64,000 nucleotides of DNA from Paraglaciecola arctica. GTDB taxonomy: Bacteria > Pseudomonadota > Gammaproteobacteria > Enterobacterales > Alteromonadaceae. Below are positions 28,361 through 38,998 of the stretch, one piece after another (the first letter of the stretch is position 1; each line of letters starts with the position of its first letter). The stretch is taken from assembly GCF_018861065.1 (NCBI RefSeq), contig NZ_JAHKQO010000015.1, positions 62,001 through 126,000 of the forward strand, read 5' to 3'. The position numbers and the translations under genes are program-made. The notes beneath the pieces were generated by a model. It was given only the letters and a program-made list of their open reading frames with translations. It ran no database searches and had not been told where the DNA came from.

Positions 28361-29287
28361 ATGAGTAAACAAGCATGGGTTTTTCCAGGTCAAGGATCCC
28401 AGACTTTAGGTATGTTGAATGATTTAGCTGCCGAATATACAGTTATACAAAACACGTTTGGGCACGCTAGTGACGTGTTGGGTTATGATTTATGGGATAT
28501 CATTCAAAACAATGAAGAAAAACTTAATCAAACCCATATTACGCAACCTGCAATTTTAACTGCGAGTTACGCGATTTATAAACTGTTAATGGAGAAGCAA
28601 CAGAGTTTACCTGCATTTATGGCAGGGCATAGCTTAGGAGAATATTCTGCTCTTGTTTGTGCTGGAGTGATAGATTTTGCCGATGCCCTTAAGTTAGTTG
28701 AGGCTCGTGGACAATTTATGCAGCAGGCCGTTCCCGCGGGCGTTGGTGCTATGTATGCAATAATAGGATTAGATGACGATAAAGTAGTCGCTAGTTGTAA
28801 ACAAGCGCAAAATGAAACCTCAGAGGTCATTGCTGCGGTAAACTTTAATTCACCTGGACAAGTTGTAATCGCGGGCAATAAAGGTGCTGCAGAGGTGGCA
28901 GCTAATTTATGTAAAGAACAAGGGGCAAAAAGAGCATTACCGCTAGCGGTAAGCGTACCGTCACATTGTGATTTGATGAAACCTGCTGCAGATAAGATAG
29001 CTATTTTGCTAAAAGATATACAGTTCAATGCGCCTAATGTGCCTGTCGTTAATAACGTCGATGTAGCCTATCCAGATGATCCCATTGCTATCAAACAAGC
29101 GTTGGTCGAACAATTATATAGTCCAGTTAGATGGACGGAAACCGTGACTAAATTAGCAGAGCTTGAAGTGGAAGCGCTTTTAGAAGTGGGTCCTGGAAAA
29201 GTGTTAACAGGGTTAACTAAGCGAATTGATAAACGCCTAAGTTGTACGGCGATCAATACTGTAGACTCTATTAATTCGTTGATTTAA
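28361..29287 (+). CDS. fabD: Malonyl-CoA:ACP transacylase (FabD)
   Basis: 308 residues from ATG 28361; a longer frame from 28310 would overlap fabH and adds non-homologous residues. It loads malonate onto ACP. WVFPGQGSQTLGM opens the protein, Ser91 lies in GHSLGEYSALV and His202 in VPSHCDLM, forming the Ser-His dyad. LLEVGPGKVLTGL near the C-terminus is also typical. It sits between fabH and fabG. Confidence 0.97.
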   Translation: MSKQAWVFPGQGSQTLGMLNDLAAEYTVIQNTFGHASDVLGYDLWDIIQNNEEKLNQTHITQPAILTASYAIYKLLMEKQQSLPAFMAGHSLGEYSALVCAGVIDFADALKLVEARGQFMQQAVPAGVGAMYAIIGLDDDKVVASCKQAQNETSEVIAAVNFNSPGQVVIAGNKGAAEVAANLCKEQGAKRALPLAVSVPSHCDLMKPAADKIAILLKDIQFNAPNVPVVNNVDVAYPDDPIAIKQALVEQLYSPVRWTETVTKLAELEVEALLEVGPGKVLTGLTKRIDKRLSCTAINTVDSINSLI

Positions 29288-29318
29288 TTACTTTAAATAT
29301 TGTGTGTAGAGAGAATAT

Positions 29319-30056
29319 ATGGCTAATTTAAATGGTAGTGTTGCTTTAATTACGGGTGCCAGTAGAGGTATCGGTAGAGCGGTCGCTGAACGCTTGGTTG
29401 CTGATGGTGCGACTGTTATCGGTACTGCAACATCGGAAAAAGGTGCGATTGCAATCAGTGATTATTTACAAGGTGCTGGTGAAGGAAAAGTACTCAATGT
29501 TGCGGATCCTGATTCAATGCAAACCTTGTTAGCTGAGATCACTGAGAAACACGGCGGAGTCGATATACTGGTTAATAATGCTGGCATTACTCGTGATAAT
29601 CTATTGATGCGTATGAAAGACGATGAGTGGCAAAGCATTATGGACACTAATCTGACCTCTATTTTTAAAATGTCAAAAGCGGTGTTGCGGGGTATGATGA
29701 AAAAACGCAAAGGCCGTATTATAAATATAGGTTCAGTAGTAGGCTCAACCGGTAATGCTGGGCAAGCAAATTACGCTGCTGCAAAAGCTGGAGTAATAGG
29801 GTTTAGCAAGTCTATGGCTCGTGAGGTGGCTTCTAGAGGCATAACAGTCAACGTGGTTGCACCAGGTTTTATTGATACTGATATGACAAAAGCATTAACT
29901 GATGACCAAAAAGAAAGTATATTTAAGGATATTCCAGCAAATCGCTTAGGTGACCCAAGAGAAATAGCGGCGACTGTTGGTTTTTTGGCCAGTGATGAGG
30001 CTGCATATATCACTGGAGAAACGATACACGTCAATGGCGGCATGTATATGGGGTAA
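29319..30056 (+). CDS. fabG: 3-oxoacyl-ACP reductase (FabG)
   Basis: 245 residues, short-chain dehydrogenase fold. The NADPH loop TGASRGIGRAVA, NNAG at about residues 86-89 and the catalytic Ser139, Tyr152 and Lys156 (GSVVGSTGNAGQANYAAAKAG region) are visible. The C-terminal INVVAPGF-like VNVVAPGFIDTDMTKAL is typical. It reduces 3-oxoacyl-ACP in the elongation cycle. ATG follows AGAGAGAA. About 170 bases separate it from acpP, where a separate promoter may lie. Confidence 0.97.
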   Translation: MANLNGSVALITGASRGIGRAVAERLVADGATVIGTATSEKGAIAISDYLQGAGEGKVLNVADPDSMQTLLAEITEKHGGVDILVNNAGITRDNLLMRMKDDEWQSIMDTNLTSIFKMSKAVLRGMMKKRKGRIINIGSVVGSTGNAGQANYAAAKAGVIGFSKSMAREVASRGITVNVVAPGFIDTDMTKALTDDQKESIFKDIPANRLGDPREIAATVGFLASDEAAYITGETIHVNGGMYMG

Positions 30057-30153
30057 AGTATGATAGAGTTTTCAAATATTGATTCTTTATTAAACGAATA
30101 AAAATTTTCTAATCGGCGAGTGGTTAGACCAGATAAAAAGTTGATACTGTTGC

Positions 30154-30182
30154 TTGCAAGGGGTCACTTAGCTGAATACACT
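30154..30182 (+). promoter_or_regulatory. Candidate acpP promoter
   Basis: TTGCAA (30154-30159), a 17-base spacer and TACACT (30177-30182) lie 44 bases before the acpP ATG, in the only sizeable gap of the fatty acid cluster. An own promoter for the very abundant ACP would make sense and is known in E. coli. Confidence 0.45.
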
Positions 30183-30225
30183 ACTCGCAAATTTATATCT
30201 AGCGACTTAAAGGAAAACTAGAATT

Positions 30226-30465
30226 ATGAGTACTATCGAAGAACGTGTAAAAAAAATCGTCATTGAGCAACTTGGTGTTAAAGAAGAAGAAGTAAAGCCA
30301 GAAGCTTCATTTGTTGATGATTTAGGTGCAGATTCATTAGACACTGTTGAACTAGTAATGGCTCTTGAAGAAGAGTTTGATACTGAAATCCCTGATGAAG
30401 AAGCTGAAAAAATTACTACTGTTCAGTCTGCTATTGACTACGTTAACGCTAATAAAGACGCGTAA
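30226..30465 (+). CDS. acpP: Acyl carrier protein
   Basis: 79 residues, very acidic. Ser37 in [18 protein letters not shown] is the 4'-phosphopantetheine attachment site. It carries the growing acyl chain and donates to PlsX, lipid A and other pathways. ATG follows AAAGGAAAA. A strong terminator directly follows, so most acpP transcripts probably end there, and fabF is reached by read-through or another promoter. Confidence 0.98.
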   Translation: MSTIEERVKKIVIEQLGVKEEEVKPEASFVDDLGADSLDTVELVMALEEEFDTEIPDEEAEKITTVQSAIDYVNANKDA

Positions 30466-30474
30466 GTTATTATA

Positions 30475-30501
30475 AACGGTCCTCTCCGGACCGTTTTTTT
30501 T
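30475..30501 (+). terminator. Rho-independent terminator after acpP
   Basis: AACGGTCC (30475-30482) pairs with GGACCGTT (30488-30495) around a five-base loop, followed by eight T residues (30494-30501). It lies ten bases past the acpP stop codon and 40 bases before the fabF start. Confidence 0.9.
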
Positions 30502-30540
30502 CAAAAATAAATAAATATTCTTAGATAAGCGGAGGCCAAT

Positions 30541-31791
30541 GTGTCTAAACGTCGCGTTGTTGTGACCGGTCTTGGCATGCTTTCTCCTGTTGGCAATACT
30601 GTAGATTCTACTTGGAAAAACATTCTTGCTGGTAAAAGTGGCATTGCACCTATTAGTTCATTTGATTCGGGATCTTTAACTACACAGTTTGCTGGTGAGG
30701 TAAAAGATTTTGATATTGAAAAGTATATTCCAAAAAAAGAAACCAAAAAGATGGATAGGTTTATCCAACTGGGTATTGCAGCGGGTAAACAAGCCCTAGA
30801 ACATTCTGGGTTACAGGTTACTTCGGAAAATTGCGGTCGAATTGGTGTCGCCATAGGCTCAGGAATTGGTGGCTTAGGTTTAATTGAAGAAAATCATCGT
30901 AGGATGCTCGAATCAGGTCCTCGGAAAATTTCACCGTTTTTTGTTCCAGCCACCATCACTAATATGATTTCCGGATTTTTTTCTATTTTCGAAGGCCTCA
31001 AAGGCCCTAATATTAATGTTGTCACCGCCTGTACTACAGGTGTACATAATATTGGGATTGCAGCGCGTACTATAGCGTACGGTGATGCTGACGCTATGAT
31101 TGCCGGTGGTGCAGAGTCGACGGTTTGTGCTCTTGGTATTGGAGGTTTTGCTGCGGCACGTGCACTGTCTACACGAAATGATAACCCCGAATCGGCGAGC
31201 CGGCCCTGGGACCAAGATCGAGATGGATTCGTAATGGGAGAGGGCGCAGGTGTGGTAATGTTAGAAGACTACGATTCAGCGGTCGCTCGTGGCGCTACAA
31301 TTTATGCTGAATTAGTCGGTTTTGGAATGAGTGGTGATGCTTACCATATGACTTCACCGCCAGCAGATGGTGAAGGTGCAGCCGCTGCAATGGTAAACGC
31401 TATTAACGATGCCAATATTGAGGCGTCTGAAGTGGGCTACATAAACGCGCATGGCACATCAACTCAAGCAGGAGATGTAGCAGAAGTCGCTGCGATAAAA
31501 CAAGTATTTGGTGATCATGCGAACAGTGTATTGGTAAGTTCTACTAAATCGATGATCGGACATCTTTTAGGAGCGGCGGGTTCAGTTGAAGCAATATTTA
31601 CGATTTTGTCCCTGCGTGATCAAATCGCTCCCCCCACTATTAATTTAGATAATCCCGGCGAAGGTTGTGATCTTGATTTTGTTGCACATACCGCTAGACC
31701 CGTGCAAATGGATTACGCGTTGTGTAATTCATTTGGGTTTGGTGGCACAAATGGCTCACTTTTGTTTAAAAAACCAGTAGGAAAACTCTAA
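30541..31791 (+). CDS. fabF: 3-oxoacyl-ACP synthase II (FabF)
   Basis: 416 residues. Cys164 ([11 protein letters not shown]) is the nucleophile, and the two catalytic histidines lie in [11 protein letters not shown] and [12 protein letters not shown]. It elongates acyl-ACP, including the cis-vaccenate step. The GTG start is preceded by a strong GGAGG at 30531. It follows the acpP terminator and precedes pabC by 48 bases, the same order as in E. coli. Confidence 0.97.
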   Translation: MSKRRVVVTGLGMLSPVGNTVDSTWKNILAGKSGIAPISSFDSGSLTTQFAGEVKDFDIEKYIPKKETKKMDRFIQLGIAAGKQALEHSGLQVTSENCGRIGVAIGSGIGGLGLIEENHRRMLESGPRKISPFFVPATITNMISGFFSIFEGLKGPNINVVTACTTGVHNIGIAARTIAYGDADAMIAGGAESTVCALGIGGFAAARALSTRNDNPESASRPWDQDRDGFVMGEGAGVVMLEDYDSAVARGATIYAELVGFGMSGDAYHMTSPPADGEGAAAAMVNAINDANIEASEVGYINAHGTSTQAGDVAEVAAIKQVFGDHANSVLVSSTKSMIGHLLGAAGSVEAIFTILSLRDQIAPPTINLDNPGEGCDLDFVAHTARPVQMDYALCNSFGFGGTNGSLLFKKPVGKL

Positions 31792-31839
31792 GTTTTGGGT
31801 AATATTGACCCTCTTATAGCGTTGTAGATGCAAGTATAA

Positions 31840-32685
31840 ATGATTGTTAATGGACAGCAGCAACAACATATAACGATAGCAGACAGGGGGGTTCAGTATG
31901 GCGACGGCTGCTTTACTACTATGGCGTTTAGAAACGCTCAAATTGAGTTTTTTGACGCCCATATAGAACGTCTAAAATTTTCATGTAAAACCCTAAATAT
32001 TCAGTTTAATAAGTGGACAGAGCTGACGACTTGTATATTCAATTCGTTGCAAGGTGTATCCGCCTGCGTAGTTAAAGTTATGATCACTCGAGGCGCGGGT
32101 GGAAGAGGTTATAGTCCTGAAGGCGCTTTAGAGCCAAACTATATTATATCCCAACATCCTATTCCCGCTCACTATGCGCAATGGCAGAACATAGGCATTA
32201 AATTAACTGTCAGTCCTATTCAATTGGCTAAGCAACCTTTACTCGCGGGCATTAAACACCTAAATCGCTTAGAACAAGTATTCATCAAACAAGCATTGCT
32301 TGAAAGCGATTTTGACGATGCCGTAGTGTGTGATACTCAACAAAACATAATTGAAACTTCCGTTGCTAATCTATTTTGGTATAAGGACAAGCATTGGTTT
32401 ACGGCAGACCTTTCTGAATCTGGGGTGCAAGGGGTTATGCGTAACCAAATTCTCGCTGAAATGCGCCAACAAGGACTAGAATGCCATATTGTCAATCACG
32501 ACATTCGCGAATTATTTGGTGCTCAGGAGTTGTTCGTTTGCAACTCTTTAATGACGATTGTACCGGTAACCTGTTTGGTTAATCCCCTAAACCAACAACA
32601 CAAAAGTTACTTGAAAGAACAAACTACTGCCTTAAAACAAATTCTTTTAGCGGCAATTAAACGTAAAGCGGTAAGCGTGCGATGA
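31840..32685 (+). CDS. pabC: Aminodeoxychorismate lyase (PabC)
   Basis: 281 residues, fold-type IV PLP enzyme. Lys139 in GIKHLNRLEQVF is the PLP lysine, and DRGVQYGDGCFTTM near the N-terminus is the family signature. It makes 4-aminobenzoate and pyruvate from aminodeoxychorismate for folate. It overlaps mltG by four bases (ATGA). No clear ribosome-binding site precedes its ATG. Confidence 0.95.
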   Translation: MIVNGQQQQHITIADRGVQYGDGCFTTMAFRNAQIEFFDAHIERLKFSCKTLNIQFNKWTELTTCIFNSLQGVSACVVKVMITRGAGGRGYSPEGALEPNYIISQHPIPAHYAQWQNIGIKLTVSPIQLAKQPLLAGIKHLNRLEQVFIKQALLESDFDDAVVCDTQQNIIETSVANLFWYKDKHWFTADLSESGVQGVMRNQILAEMRQQGLECHIVNHDIRELFGAQELFVCNSLMTIVPVTCLVNPLNQQHKSYLKEQTTALKQILLAAIKRKAVSVR

Positions 32686-33677
32686 AAATTGTAAAATGGT
32701 TAGCTGTTTTGGTCATTATTTTCAGTTGTGCACTGGTTGCCGTTGTTATGCATTTTGATAAGCAAATAAACCAGCCACTCAATTTGAAAGAAACAAGGGT
32801 ATTTCAAGTTAAAAACGGTGACTCAGCTAAAGGTATACTTAACCGACTAAAGACTCAAGGAGTGCTAGAGGATAACTTGGGCCTCAAAATTAGGTTAAAG
32901 CTTGTTCCAGAGTTGGCAAATATCAAAGCTGGCACCTACGAATTATGGCCTTCTATGAATGGCTTGGATTTGCTACAGCTAATTTCGACTGGCAAAGAAA
33001 TGCAATTCTCAATAAGTTTGATCGAAGGCTTAAATTGGAAGGAATGGTTATTAGCGCTGCAGGCTCATCCGCAAATAAAATTTAACGACGATTTCAAACA
33101 ACAACTGGATATAATTACTTCGCAATTACCCGAACAATCTATTGAAGGTTATTTGTTGCCTGATACCTATTATTTTGTATCGCAAACTGCGGCGATTGAT
33201 ATAGTCAAACGTGCTCATTTAAGTATGATGCAATATTTAGATAATGCATGGCAAAATCGCGCACTAGATTTACCCTATGCTTCGGCATATGAAGGGTTAA
33301 TCATGGCTTCTATTATCGAGAAAGAAACAGGTGTGGCACAGGAGCGACCAAGAATTTCAGGGGTGTTTGTTAATAGGCTTAACCTAAATATGCGATTGCA
33401 AACTGATCCCACTGTTATTTACGGCATGGGGGATAACTTTGACGGAGATATTAGGCGTAAAGATTTAAAAACGCCGACACCCTACAATACCTATGTAATT
33501 AAAGGGTTACCACCTACACCTATTGCTATGCCGAGTAAGTTGGCAATAGATGCTGCATTTAATCCTATGGTAACCGATGACTTGTACTTTGTATCGAAAG
33601 GAGATGGAAGTCACAAATTTTCCACTACGTTACAAGAGCACAACCTTGCCGTACGTCAATATCAATTAAAGAAATAA
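32682..33677 (+). CDS. mltG: Endolytic murein transglycosylase MltG
   Basis: 331 residues. One N-terminal membrane anchor (about residues 6-24) is followed by a periplasmic LysM-like part and the YceG catalytic domain: EGYLLPDTYYF, ASIIEKETG (with the catalytic Glu) and LQTDPTVIYGMG. It cuts nascent peptidoglycan strands and sets their length. It overlaps pabC by four bases and lies 11 bases before tmk. Confidence 0.96.
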   Translation: MKIVKWLAVLVIIFSCALVAVVMHFDKQINQPLNLKETRVFQVKNGDSAKGILNRLKTQGVLEDNLGLKIRLKLVPELANIKAGTYELWPSMNGLDLLQLISTGKEMQFSISLIEGLNWKEWLLALQAHPQIKFNDDFKQQLDIITSQLPEQSIEGYLLPDTYYFVSQTAAIDIVKRAHLSMMQYLDNAWQNRALDLPYASAYEGLIMASIIEKETGVAQERPRISGVFVNRLNLNMRLQTDPTVIYGMGDNFDGDIRRKDLKTPTPYNTYVIKGLPPTPIAMPSKLAIDAAFNPMVTDDLYFVSKGDGSHKFSTTLQEHNLAVRQYQLKK

Positions 33678-33688
33678 GAGAGTTCCAG

Positions 33689-34318
33689 TTGCAATCACCA
33701 GGTAAGTTCGTTGTTATTGAAGGTTTAGAAGGCGCCGGTAAAAGTAGTGCCGTAGCAATCTTGTCAGACACGATTCAGGCTGCAGGTCATACAGTGATTA
33801 ATACCCGAGAGCCGGGTGGCACCGCTATGGCTGAAGCAATTAGAGATGTTGTTAAACATGACTGGAAAGACGAAAAGGTTACGGTTGAAGCAGAGCTATT
33901 GTTAATGTATGCCGCACGAGCGCAATTGGTGCAAAACATTATTTTGCCTAATTTACAGCAAGGTAACTGGGTTTTGGGGGACAGACACGATATGTCTTCT
34001 CAGGCTTATCAAGGCGGTGGTCGTCAGATTGAACAATCTATGATTGAGAGCCTCAGAAATATAACCCTAAAGAATTTTAGACCTGATTTTACCTTATATT
34101 TAGATGTTGAACCCAAAGAAGGATTAAAGCGAGCCAAAGGTCGCGGTGAGCTTGACCGTATAGAATTAGAGGGTTTAAGTTTTTTTGAACGCACGAGAGA
34201 ACGTTATTTACTTTTGGCACAACAAGATCCTAATTGTGTAGTGATTAACACCATGCAAAGCATGCAGGAAGTGCATGATGACGTCGCATCAGCTATCAAA
34301 CAATTTTTGGAGTGTTAA
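33689..34318 (+). CDS. tmk: Thymidylate kinase
   Basis: 209 residues. The P-loop is EGLEGAGKSSA, the dTMP-binding region includes NTREPGGT and DRHDMSSQAYQGGGR, and LID residues lie near RAKGRGELDRIE. It phosphorylates dTMP to dTDP. It starts at TTG 33689 after AAGAGAG, and its stop codon directly abuts the GTG of holB. Confidence 0.97.
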   Translation: MQSPGKFVVIEGLEGAGKSSAVAILSDTIQAAGHTVINTREPGGTAMAEAIRDVVKHDWKDEKVTVEAELLLMYAARAQLVQNIILPNLQQGNWVLGDRHDMSSQAYQGGGRQIEQSMIESLRNITLKNFRPDFTLYLDVEPKEGLKRAKGRGELDRIELEGLSFFERTRERYLLLAQQDPNCVVINTMQSMQEVHDDVASAIKQFLEC

Positions 34319-35206
34319 GTGTTACCTTGGCTAGAAGACTCGTTTCAACAATTGAGTGTCAGGATGGCGGCAGATAAACTGCATCATGCGCTGCTGTTAC
34401 AGGGGCCTTCTGGACTAGGTAAAGCTAAGTTCGCATTGGAATTAGCTCAATTACTTTTATGTCATTCGAGACAAGGAGAAAAAGTCTGTGGCCGATGTCA
34501 GTCCTGTTTGTTAAATGTTGCTAGCAATCACCCGGATTTACATATAGTAGAATCTGATAAACAAATAGGCGTAGACCAAATACGTGATGCGATTAAAAAA
34601 TTAGTCGGTTCTGCCCATATGTCTGGGGCGAAAGTACTAATTATCTACAGCGCCCACACTATGACTGAGTCGAGTGCTAATGCGTTATTAAAAACCTTAG
34701 AAGAGCCAACTGCGAATACGTTTTTAATACTCACAACTGAGAAACCTGAGCGAGTATTGGCTACCATTAGAAGTCGCTGTGAAAAATTAGCCTTACCATT
34801 GCCCAATTTACAAACCACTATGGCATGGGTGCAAAACCAAACTAATGCTGAAGTCGATACTAATTTAGCGAAACTATTCAGTACCCGGCCATTGGCTTTA
34901 CTTGCTGAATTACAAGAAGAACAAAGTTTTACTTTCGATATCTATAGCGTAGGAGTGGGGCAGCTATTACAACAACAAGTGAGCGCCTTACAACTTGCTT
35001 CAGATTGGCAAGATAACGCTGATAAAGTGGTAAAATGGACACAGTATTGGGCAAGGCAGCAATGTTCAGAGCTTCTACCTGATACCGTTTGGGAATTAAA
35101 TCAGCAAGCGGCGAGAGCCATAAAACAATTACGCAATCCTGGGGTGAATAAAATATTAGTGTTAACCCAATTATTAGATAAACTCGCCCTAGTAAACGCA
35201 GCCTAA
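34319..35206 (+). CDS. holB: DNA polymerase III delta' subunit
   Basis: 295 residues, AAA+ clamp-loader fold. The degenerate P-loop GPSGLGKAKFA, a four-cysteine zinc module (CGRCQSCLL with an upstream Cys in LLCHSRQGEKVC), SSANALLKTLEEP and TIRSRCEKLALP are typical. The subunit is part of the clamp loader but is not expected to hydrolyse ATP. It starts at GTG directly after the tmk stop. It is short for HolB (334 residues in E. coli), mainly at the C-terminus. Confidence 0.95.
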   Translation: MLPWLEDSFQQLSVRMAADKLHHALLLQGPSGLGKAKFALELAQLLLCHSRQGEKVCGRCQSCLLNVASNHPDLHIVESDKQIGVDQIRDAIKKLVGSAHMSGAKVLIIYSAHTMTESSANALLKTLEEPTANTFLILTTEKPERVLATIRSRCEKLALPLPNLQTTMAWVQNQTNAEVDTNLAKLFSTRPLALLAELQEEQSFTFDIYSVGVGQLLQQQVSALQLASDWQDNADKVVKWTQYWARQQCSELLPDTVWELNQQAARAIKQLRNPGVNKILVLTQLLDKLALVNAA

Positions 35207-35236
35207 ACCTAACTCTTTAATATTGGAAAAAATAAC

Positions 35237-36010
35237 GTGTTTGTTGATTCACATTGCCACTTAGATCGATTAGATAAAACCCCTGAAGAACTTGCTTTAG
35301 TACTCAAATTTGCTAGAAATCGCGGTGTAGAACACTTTTTGTGTGTGTCGGTGTCTGTTAAAGATTTTCCTGCAATGTTAGACAGTGTAAAAGAATTTGA
35401 TGACGTATCTGTTTCTTGTGGTGTGCATCCATTACATCAGGAAGATGCCTGTAGTTATGAAGAGCTTCTACACATGGCGGATAGCGAAGAGGTAATCGCT
35501 ATAGGTGAAACTGGATTAGACTATTTTTATAGCGCAGAAACAAAAACGGTACAAATAAACTCCTTTGTTGACCATATTAAAGTAGCAAATAAGCTAAATA
35601 AGCCATTGATTATTCATACTCGCGATGCACGAGAAGACACCATTGAGCTACTAAAAGAGCACAAAGCCTTGGCCACTAAAGGGGTGTTGCATTGCTTTAC
35701 CGAAAGCTGGGAAATGGCGAAGGCAGCGATAGAGATTGGTATGTATATTTCCATATCTGGCATAGTCACGTTTAAAACTGCGACCGAGTTACAAGAAGTA
35801 GTCAAAAAAATACCACTAGATAAACTCTTGATAGAAACAGACTCACCTTGGTTAGCGCCTGTACCATACAGAGGTCAACCAAATCAGCCTGGTTTTGTTC
35901 GTGAAGTAGGGGAATTTATTGCAGAACTAAAAGGTATTTCAGTTGAAGAACTAGCACAGATAACAACCGCTAATTTTTATACATTATTTGATGTTCGTAA
36001 AGTAAATTAA
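35237..36010 (+). CDS. ycfH: TatD family metal-dependent hydrolase (YcfH type)
   Basis: 257 residues. VDSHCHLD is the first metal motif, IGETGLDYF carries the conserved Glu, and IHTRDA, HCFTESWEMA and ETDSPWLAP give the remaining ligands of the TIM-barrel. The family acts as a 3'-5' DNase or a related deacylase. It starts at GTG after holB with a 30-base gap. In many gammaproteobacteria a pilZ gene lies between holB and tatD; here it does not. Confidence 0.93.
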   Translation: MFVDSHCHLDRLDKTPEELALVLKFARNRGVEHFLCVSVSVKDFPAMLDSVKEFDDVSVSCGVHPLHQEDACSYEELLHMADSEEVIAIGETGLDYFYSAETKTVQINSFVDHIKVANKLNKPLIIHTRDAREDTIELLKEHKALATKGVLHCFTESWEMAKAAIEIGMYISISGIVTFKTATELQEVVKKIPLDKLLIETDSPWLAPVPYRGQPNQPGFVREVGEFIAELKGISVEELAQITTANFYTLFDVRKVN

Positions 36011-36084
36011 CGTGTGTGAACGGATAGGTCAAACGCGCCTATTGCAGAATTCAAGCTACAAAAAAGCGCGCTAGTTTTGGCTTA

Positions 36085-38004
36085 CTAAGTCCGTTGATAT
36101 AGACTTATTAGCCCATCCAATTTTTCAGCTAGATCATTTAAGCTCAGTGTTTCATCTGCAATTTTTTGAACATTTTGTACGTTTTGCTTGGCACTTTCTC
36201 TGATCCCAGTCATCTTAATATTAATCGACTCTATATTTTCAGACTGCTCGTTGGTTGCTGTCGCAACCGTTCTATTAGTTTGCGATATTTGTAAAAATTG
36301 TTGATTATTATCTTCAAGTATTTTCTCTGCTTTACTAATAGAACTAGACGTAGATTTAGATTGTTGAATAATTAGTTCAATTTCGCTTGTGGCAGTTCCA
36401 GAAGTGCGTTTTAATTCTTCCATAATATCTTGGACTTCATGGGTCGAGTCGGCAGTTCTACGAGCCAAATTACGTACTTCTTCTGCCACTACCGCAAAGC
36501 CTCGTCCTTGTTCACCGGCTCGCGCAGCTTCAATTGCAGCGTTTAATGCCAGAAGGTTAGTTTGATCTGATATGGCTTGAATAGTTTCCAATACTTTGGC
36601 TATGGTTTCAGTATTATTGGTGAGTGAAGTTATAACGTTAGCCACGTCGTTTATTTTCTCGGCTAACTTCTCTATGTCGCTTTGAGTGTTTTGAATCACT
36701 CCCGTAATAATTTCACCATCGGTACTTATTTGGTCAGCGATTTTAGCTGCGTCACTTGCATTGTTAGCCGCTGAGACTACGCTACTGCTAACATTCTCCA
36801 ATGATTCAGAAATAACTAGCGTTTCTTCAGCACTATTTTTCACGCTGGCCCTAGTATGGTCTGCATCTCGCTTAAGTAAATTAGCGACATTACGCAACTC
36901 TTCGCCACTATGAGCAATTTGATTAAATAAGTCTTCGAGTTTTTGAATGAAAGCATTGTAACCGATAGCCACTATGGCAATTTCTTTTTGGCCATCTTGG
37001 GGCAATCGGTAAGATAAATCTGCATTCCCTTGACCTAACTTACTAAATACTTCTGCTAACTGGCTTATGGGGCGAGTCACAGTGCCAGCGATAAACCATG
37101 CAGCCACTGAAGCTAACACTGCAATTAAAATTGACCATAATAGAATTTTCCATGTGGCGCTACTCAGTGCACTGAACATTTCATTAAACGGCACTTGAGC
37201 AACAATATACCAGTCCATACTAGGTATAAAACTAGAAGCAACAATGAGTTCAATTCCATCCTTTTCAATCACAGTTAAATTGAACTTAGCCTTACTTAAT
37301 AGTGTTGTACTGGTTTGATAATCATATAAATCACTTAACTTTGATTTACCAAGCAAGGCCTTATCCTTATGCATCTGCACTAGTCCTTGTCCATCAACTA
37401 AGTAAACGAAGCCACTTTCCTCGAGTTGAAAACTTGCCAACATATCTACAACTGATTTAAACGATTTCGCTGTACCCGACAAACCTTGTCCTTCAGGTTG
37501 CTGATAATTGACAAATAAATCAGTTTTACCGGTATTCGGATCTCGGTAAACACTCACCATATATTCCTGTTTGCTCGCTGTATAGTTGTAAAACCACCCA
37601 TCGGCAGCGTCATTTTGTAAACGACGTAAAAAGCCCTCCTGATTCCAATAATCGGCGGTGGCTTTATCTGCAAATGAAACCGCACTTAGGTTATTAGATT
37701 TTGCGACAGCTTGTAGTTTTCGCACTAAAATCGATTCGCCCTCTTTATCCTGTTTACCATTTACCCATTGATGAATATGTTCATCTGTAGCAATTTGTTT
37801 GGCTAATACCTGCATTAGTACAATGTCGCTATCGATACTTTCCGCGATTTTTTCTACTGTGGTAGGCAATTCTGAAGTCAACACACGATGTTCAATGCTT
37901 GATCTAGCTGTAAACATACTAACGGCACCTACTGAAACCGCTGTAAGCATTACAAATAGGATAAGAGTCAGAATAATTTTCTGTCTAATTGAGAATTTGG
38001 TCAT
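36085..38004 (-). CDS. Methyl-accepting chemotaxis protein with periplasmic dCache-like sensor
   Basis: 639 residues. Membrane helix 1 (about 11-30), a periplasmic sensor of about 240 residues with Cache-type features ([18 protein letters not shown]), helix 2 (about 283-308), a HAMP domain ([18 protein letters not shown]) and the cytoplasmic signalling coiled coil follow. The hairpin tip [20 protein letters not shown] binds CheA/CheW. There is no C-terminal CheR/CheB tether pentapeptide. The ligand is unknown; dCache sensors often bind amino acids or carboxylates. It is a single gene, convergent with tatD. Confidence 0.93.
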   Translation of the reverse strand: MTKFSIRQKIILTLILFVMLTAVSVGAVSMFTARSSIEHRVLTSELPTTVEKIAESIDSDIVLMQVLAKQIATDEHIHQWVNGKQDKEGESILVRKLQAVAKSNNLSAVSFADKATADYWNQEGFLRRLQNDAADGWFYNYTASKQEYMVSVYRDPNTGKTDLFVNYQQPEGQGLSGTAKSFKSVVDMLASFQLEESGFVYLVDGQGLVQMHKDKALLGKSKLSDLYDYQTSTTLLSKAKFNLTVIEKDGIELIVASSFIPSMDWYIVAQVPFNEMFSALSSATWKILLWSILIAVLASVAAWFIAGTVTRPISQLAEVFSKLGQGNADLSYRLPQDGQKEIAIVAIGYNAFIQKLEDLFNQIAHSGEELRNVANLLKRDADHTRASVKNSAEETLVISESLENVSSSVVSAANNASDAAKIADQISTDGEIITGVIQNTQSDIEKLAEKINDVANVITSLTNNTETIAKVLETIQAISDQTNLLALNAAIEAARAGEQGRGFAVVAEEVRNLARRTADSTHEVQDIMEELKRTSGTATSEIELIIQQSKSTSSSISKAEKILEDNNQQFLQISQTNRTVATATNEQSENIESINIKMTGIRESAKQNVQNVQKIADETLSLNDLAEKLDGLISLYQRT

Positions 38005-38428
38005 AAATTTTTGCCATTAAACATTATGTCAGCATAGTAAAAACTGAAATAGCTGAGCTCTTCCAGTCAAGTAAGTAAACGTGACCTCATGTCACATAGC
38101 AATTTTCCAAGTTTTATAATGATTAAAACATCGGCAGGTGTAAAGTCATCAGTAGGGCTCATTCTAGGTTTTTTCATATTATTTTGACTTTAGCTAGACT
38201 ATTTGGTCAGGTTGTAAATAAGCTGTTGATAAATTTACATTTATTCTACATGTTGAAAGGCATTTTATGACTTATTTGTCGATGAAAGTGGAGTAGGCAA
38301 ACAATCTAACGTTTAGGTATTTACATTTATAATGCTTGAGAAGTTAACATTAGCCCGGAAACTCTGCCACACAAGCAACTAAAATTTAGCTGTTCTAATA
38401 AACTAAAAAATGATCCTAGTTGAGAATT
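38005..38428. other. Intergenic region upstream of the chemoreceptor gene
   Basis: 424 bases that hold the leftward promoter region of the chemoreceptor gene and the downstream end of ychJ. I see only frames shorter than 15 codons and a small inverted repeat GTGAC/GTCAC near 38083-38097. I did not find a clear sigma-28 type promoter (TAAA, GCCGATAA). Confidence 0.5.
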
Positions 38429-38905
38429 TCACCCGCAACATTTTTTGAATTTTCTACCACTACCACACAAACATCGACTGTTACGTTGTGGTTGGAATAC
38501 ACCAGAGTCTTTGAGAATTGAACCTGATGTATAAAGCCATATATTATCAATCATTACAAAATCAGATAATTCATGCATGACAAAATATTGCTGTTCGATC
38601 TTATAAAAGGCTTTAAATTCTACTTGAGCGCTTGTGGTGTTGGGAAGATGCTTCAAAACTTGAAGCGATAACCATCGAGTATCTTTTGCGCTATCGGCAA
38701 GTATATTTAGAGTTAAATCGGTGCGTTGCTCAAATGCGTAAGTGCGCAATATATAGGCATAGTCTTCTATTACGTATGCAGAGTATCGAGAACGCATTAA
38801 TTTTTCGGCAGTTTGCGCTTCAACCTGTCCGGTAATTATCGGTTGGCAACAGCTTTCAAATGAAACCTTATTCCCGCAAAAGCAATTTTTGTTAGTCGTT
38901 GTCAA
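38429..38905 (-). CDS. ychJ: YchJ family SEC-C motif protein
   Basis: About 158 residues. Two zinc-binding SEC-C-like motifs frame the protein: NCFCGNKVSFESCCQP at the N-terminus and CLCGSGRKFKKCC at the C-terminus. The YchJ middle domain (KLMRSRYSAYVIEDYAYILRTY) lies between them. The function of YchJ is unknown; SEC-C motifs bind zinc and often ribosome or SecB partners. The start is uncertain: I use TTG 38905 because it begins just before the first motif as in E. coli, but the frame extends to TTG 38938 and neither has a good ribosome-binding site. Confidence 0.82.
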   Translation of the reverse strand: MTTTNKNCFCGNKVSFESCCQPIITGQVEAQTAEKLMRSRYSAYVIEDYAYILRTYAFEQRTDLTLNILADSAKDTRWLSLQVLKHLPNTTSAQVEFKAFYKIEQQYFVMHELSDFVMIDNIWLYTSGSILKDSGVFQPQRNSRCLCGSGRKFKKCCG

Positions 38906-38998
38906 AATAATCAGTGCTAAAAGTACATAATGAAGCAAGCCTAGGCGATCTCAATCTTGTGAGTCAATAGATCACATCAAAACCATTACTAACTTAAC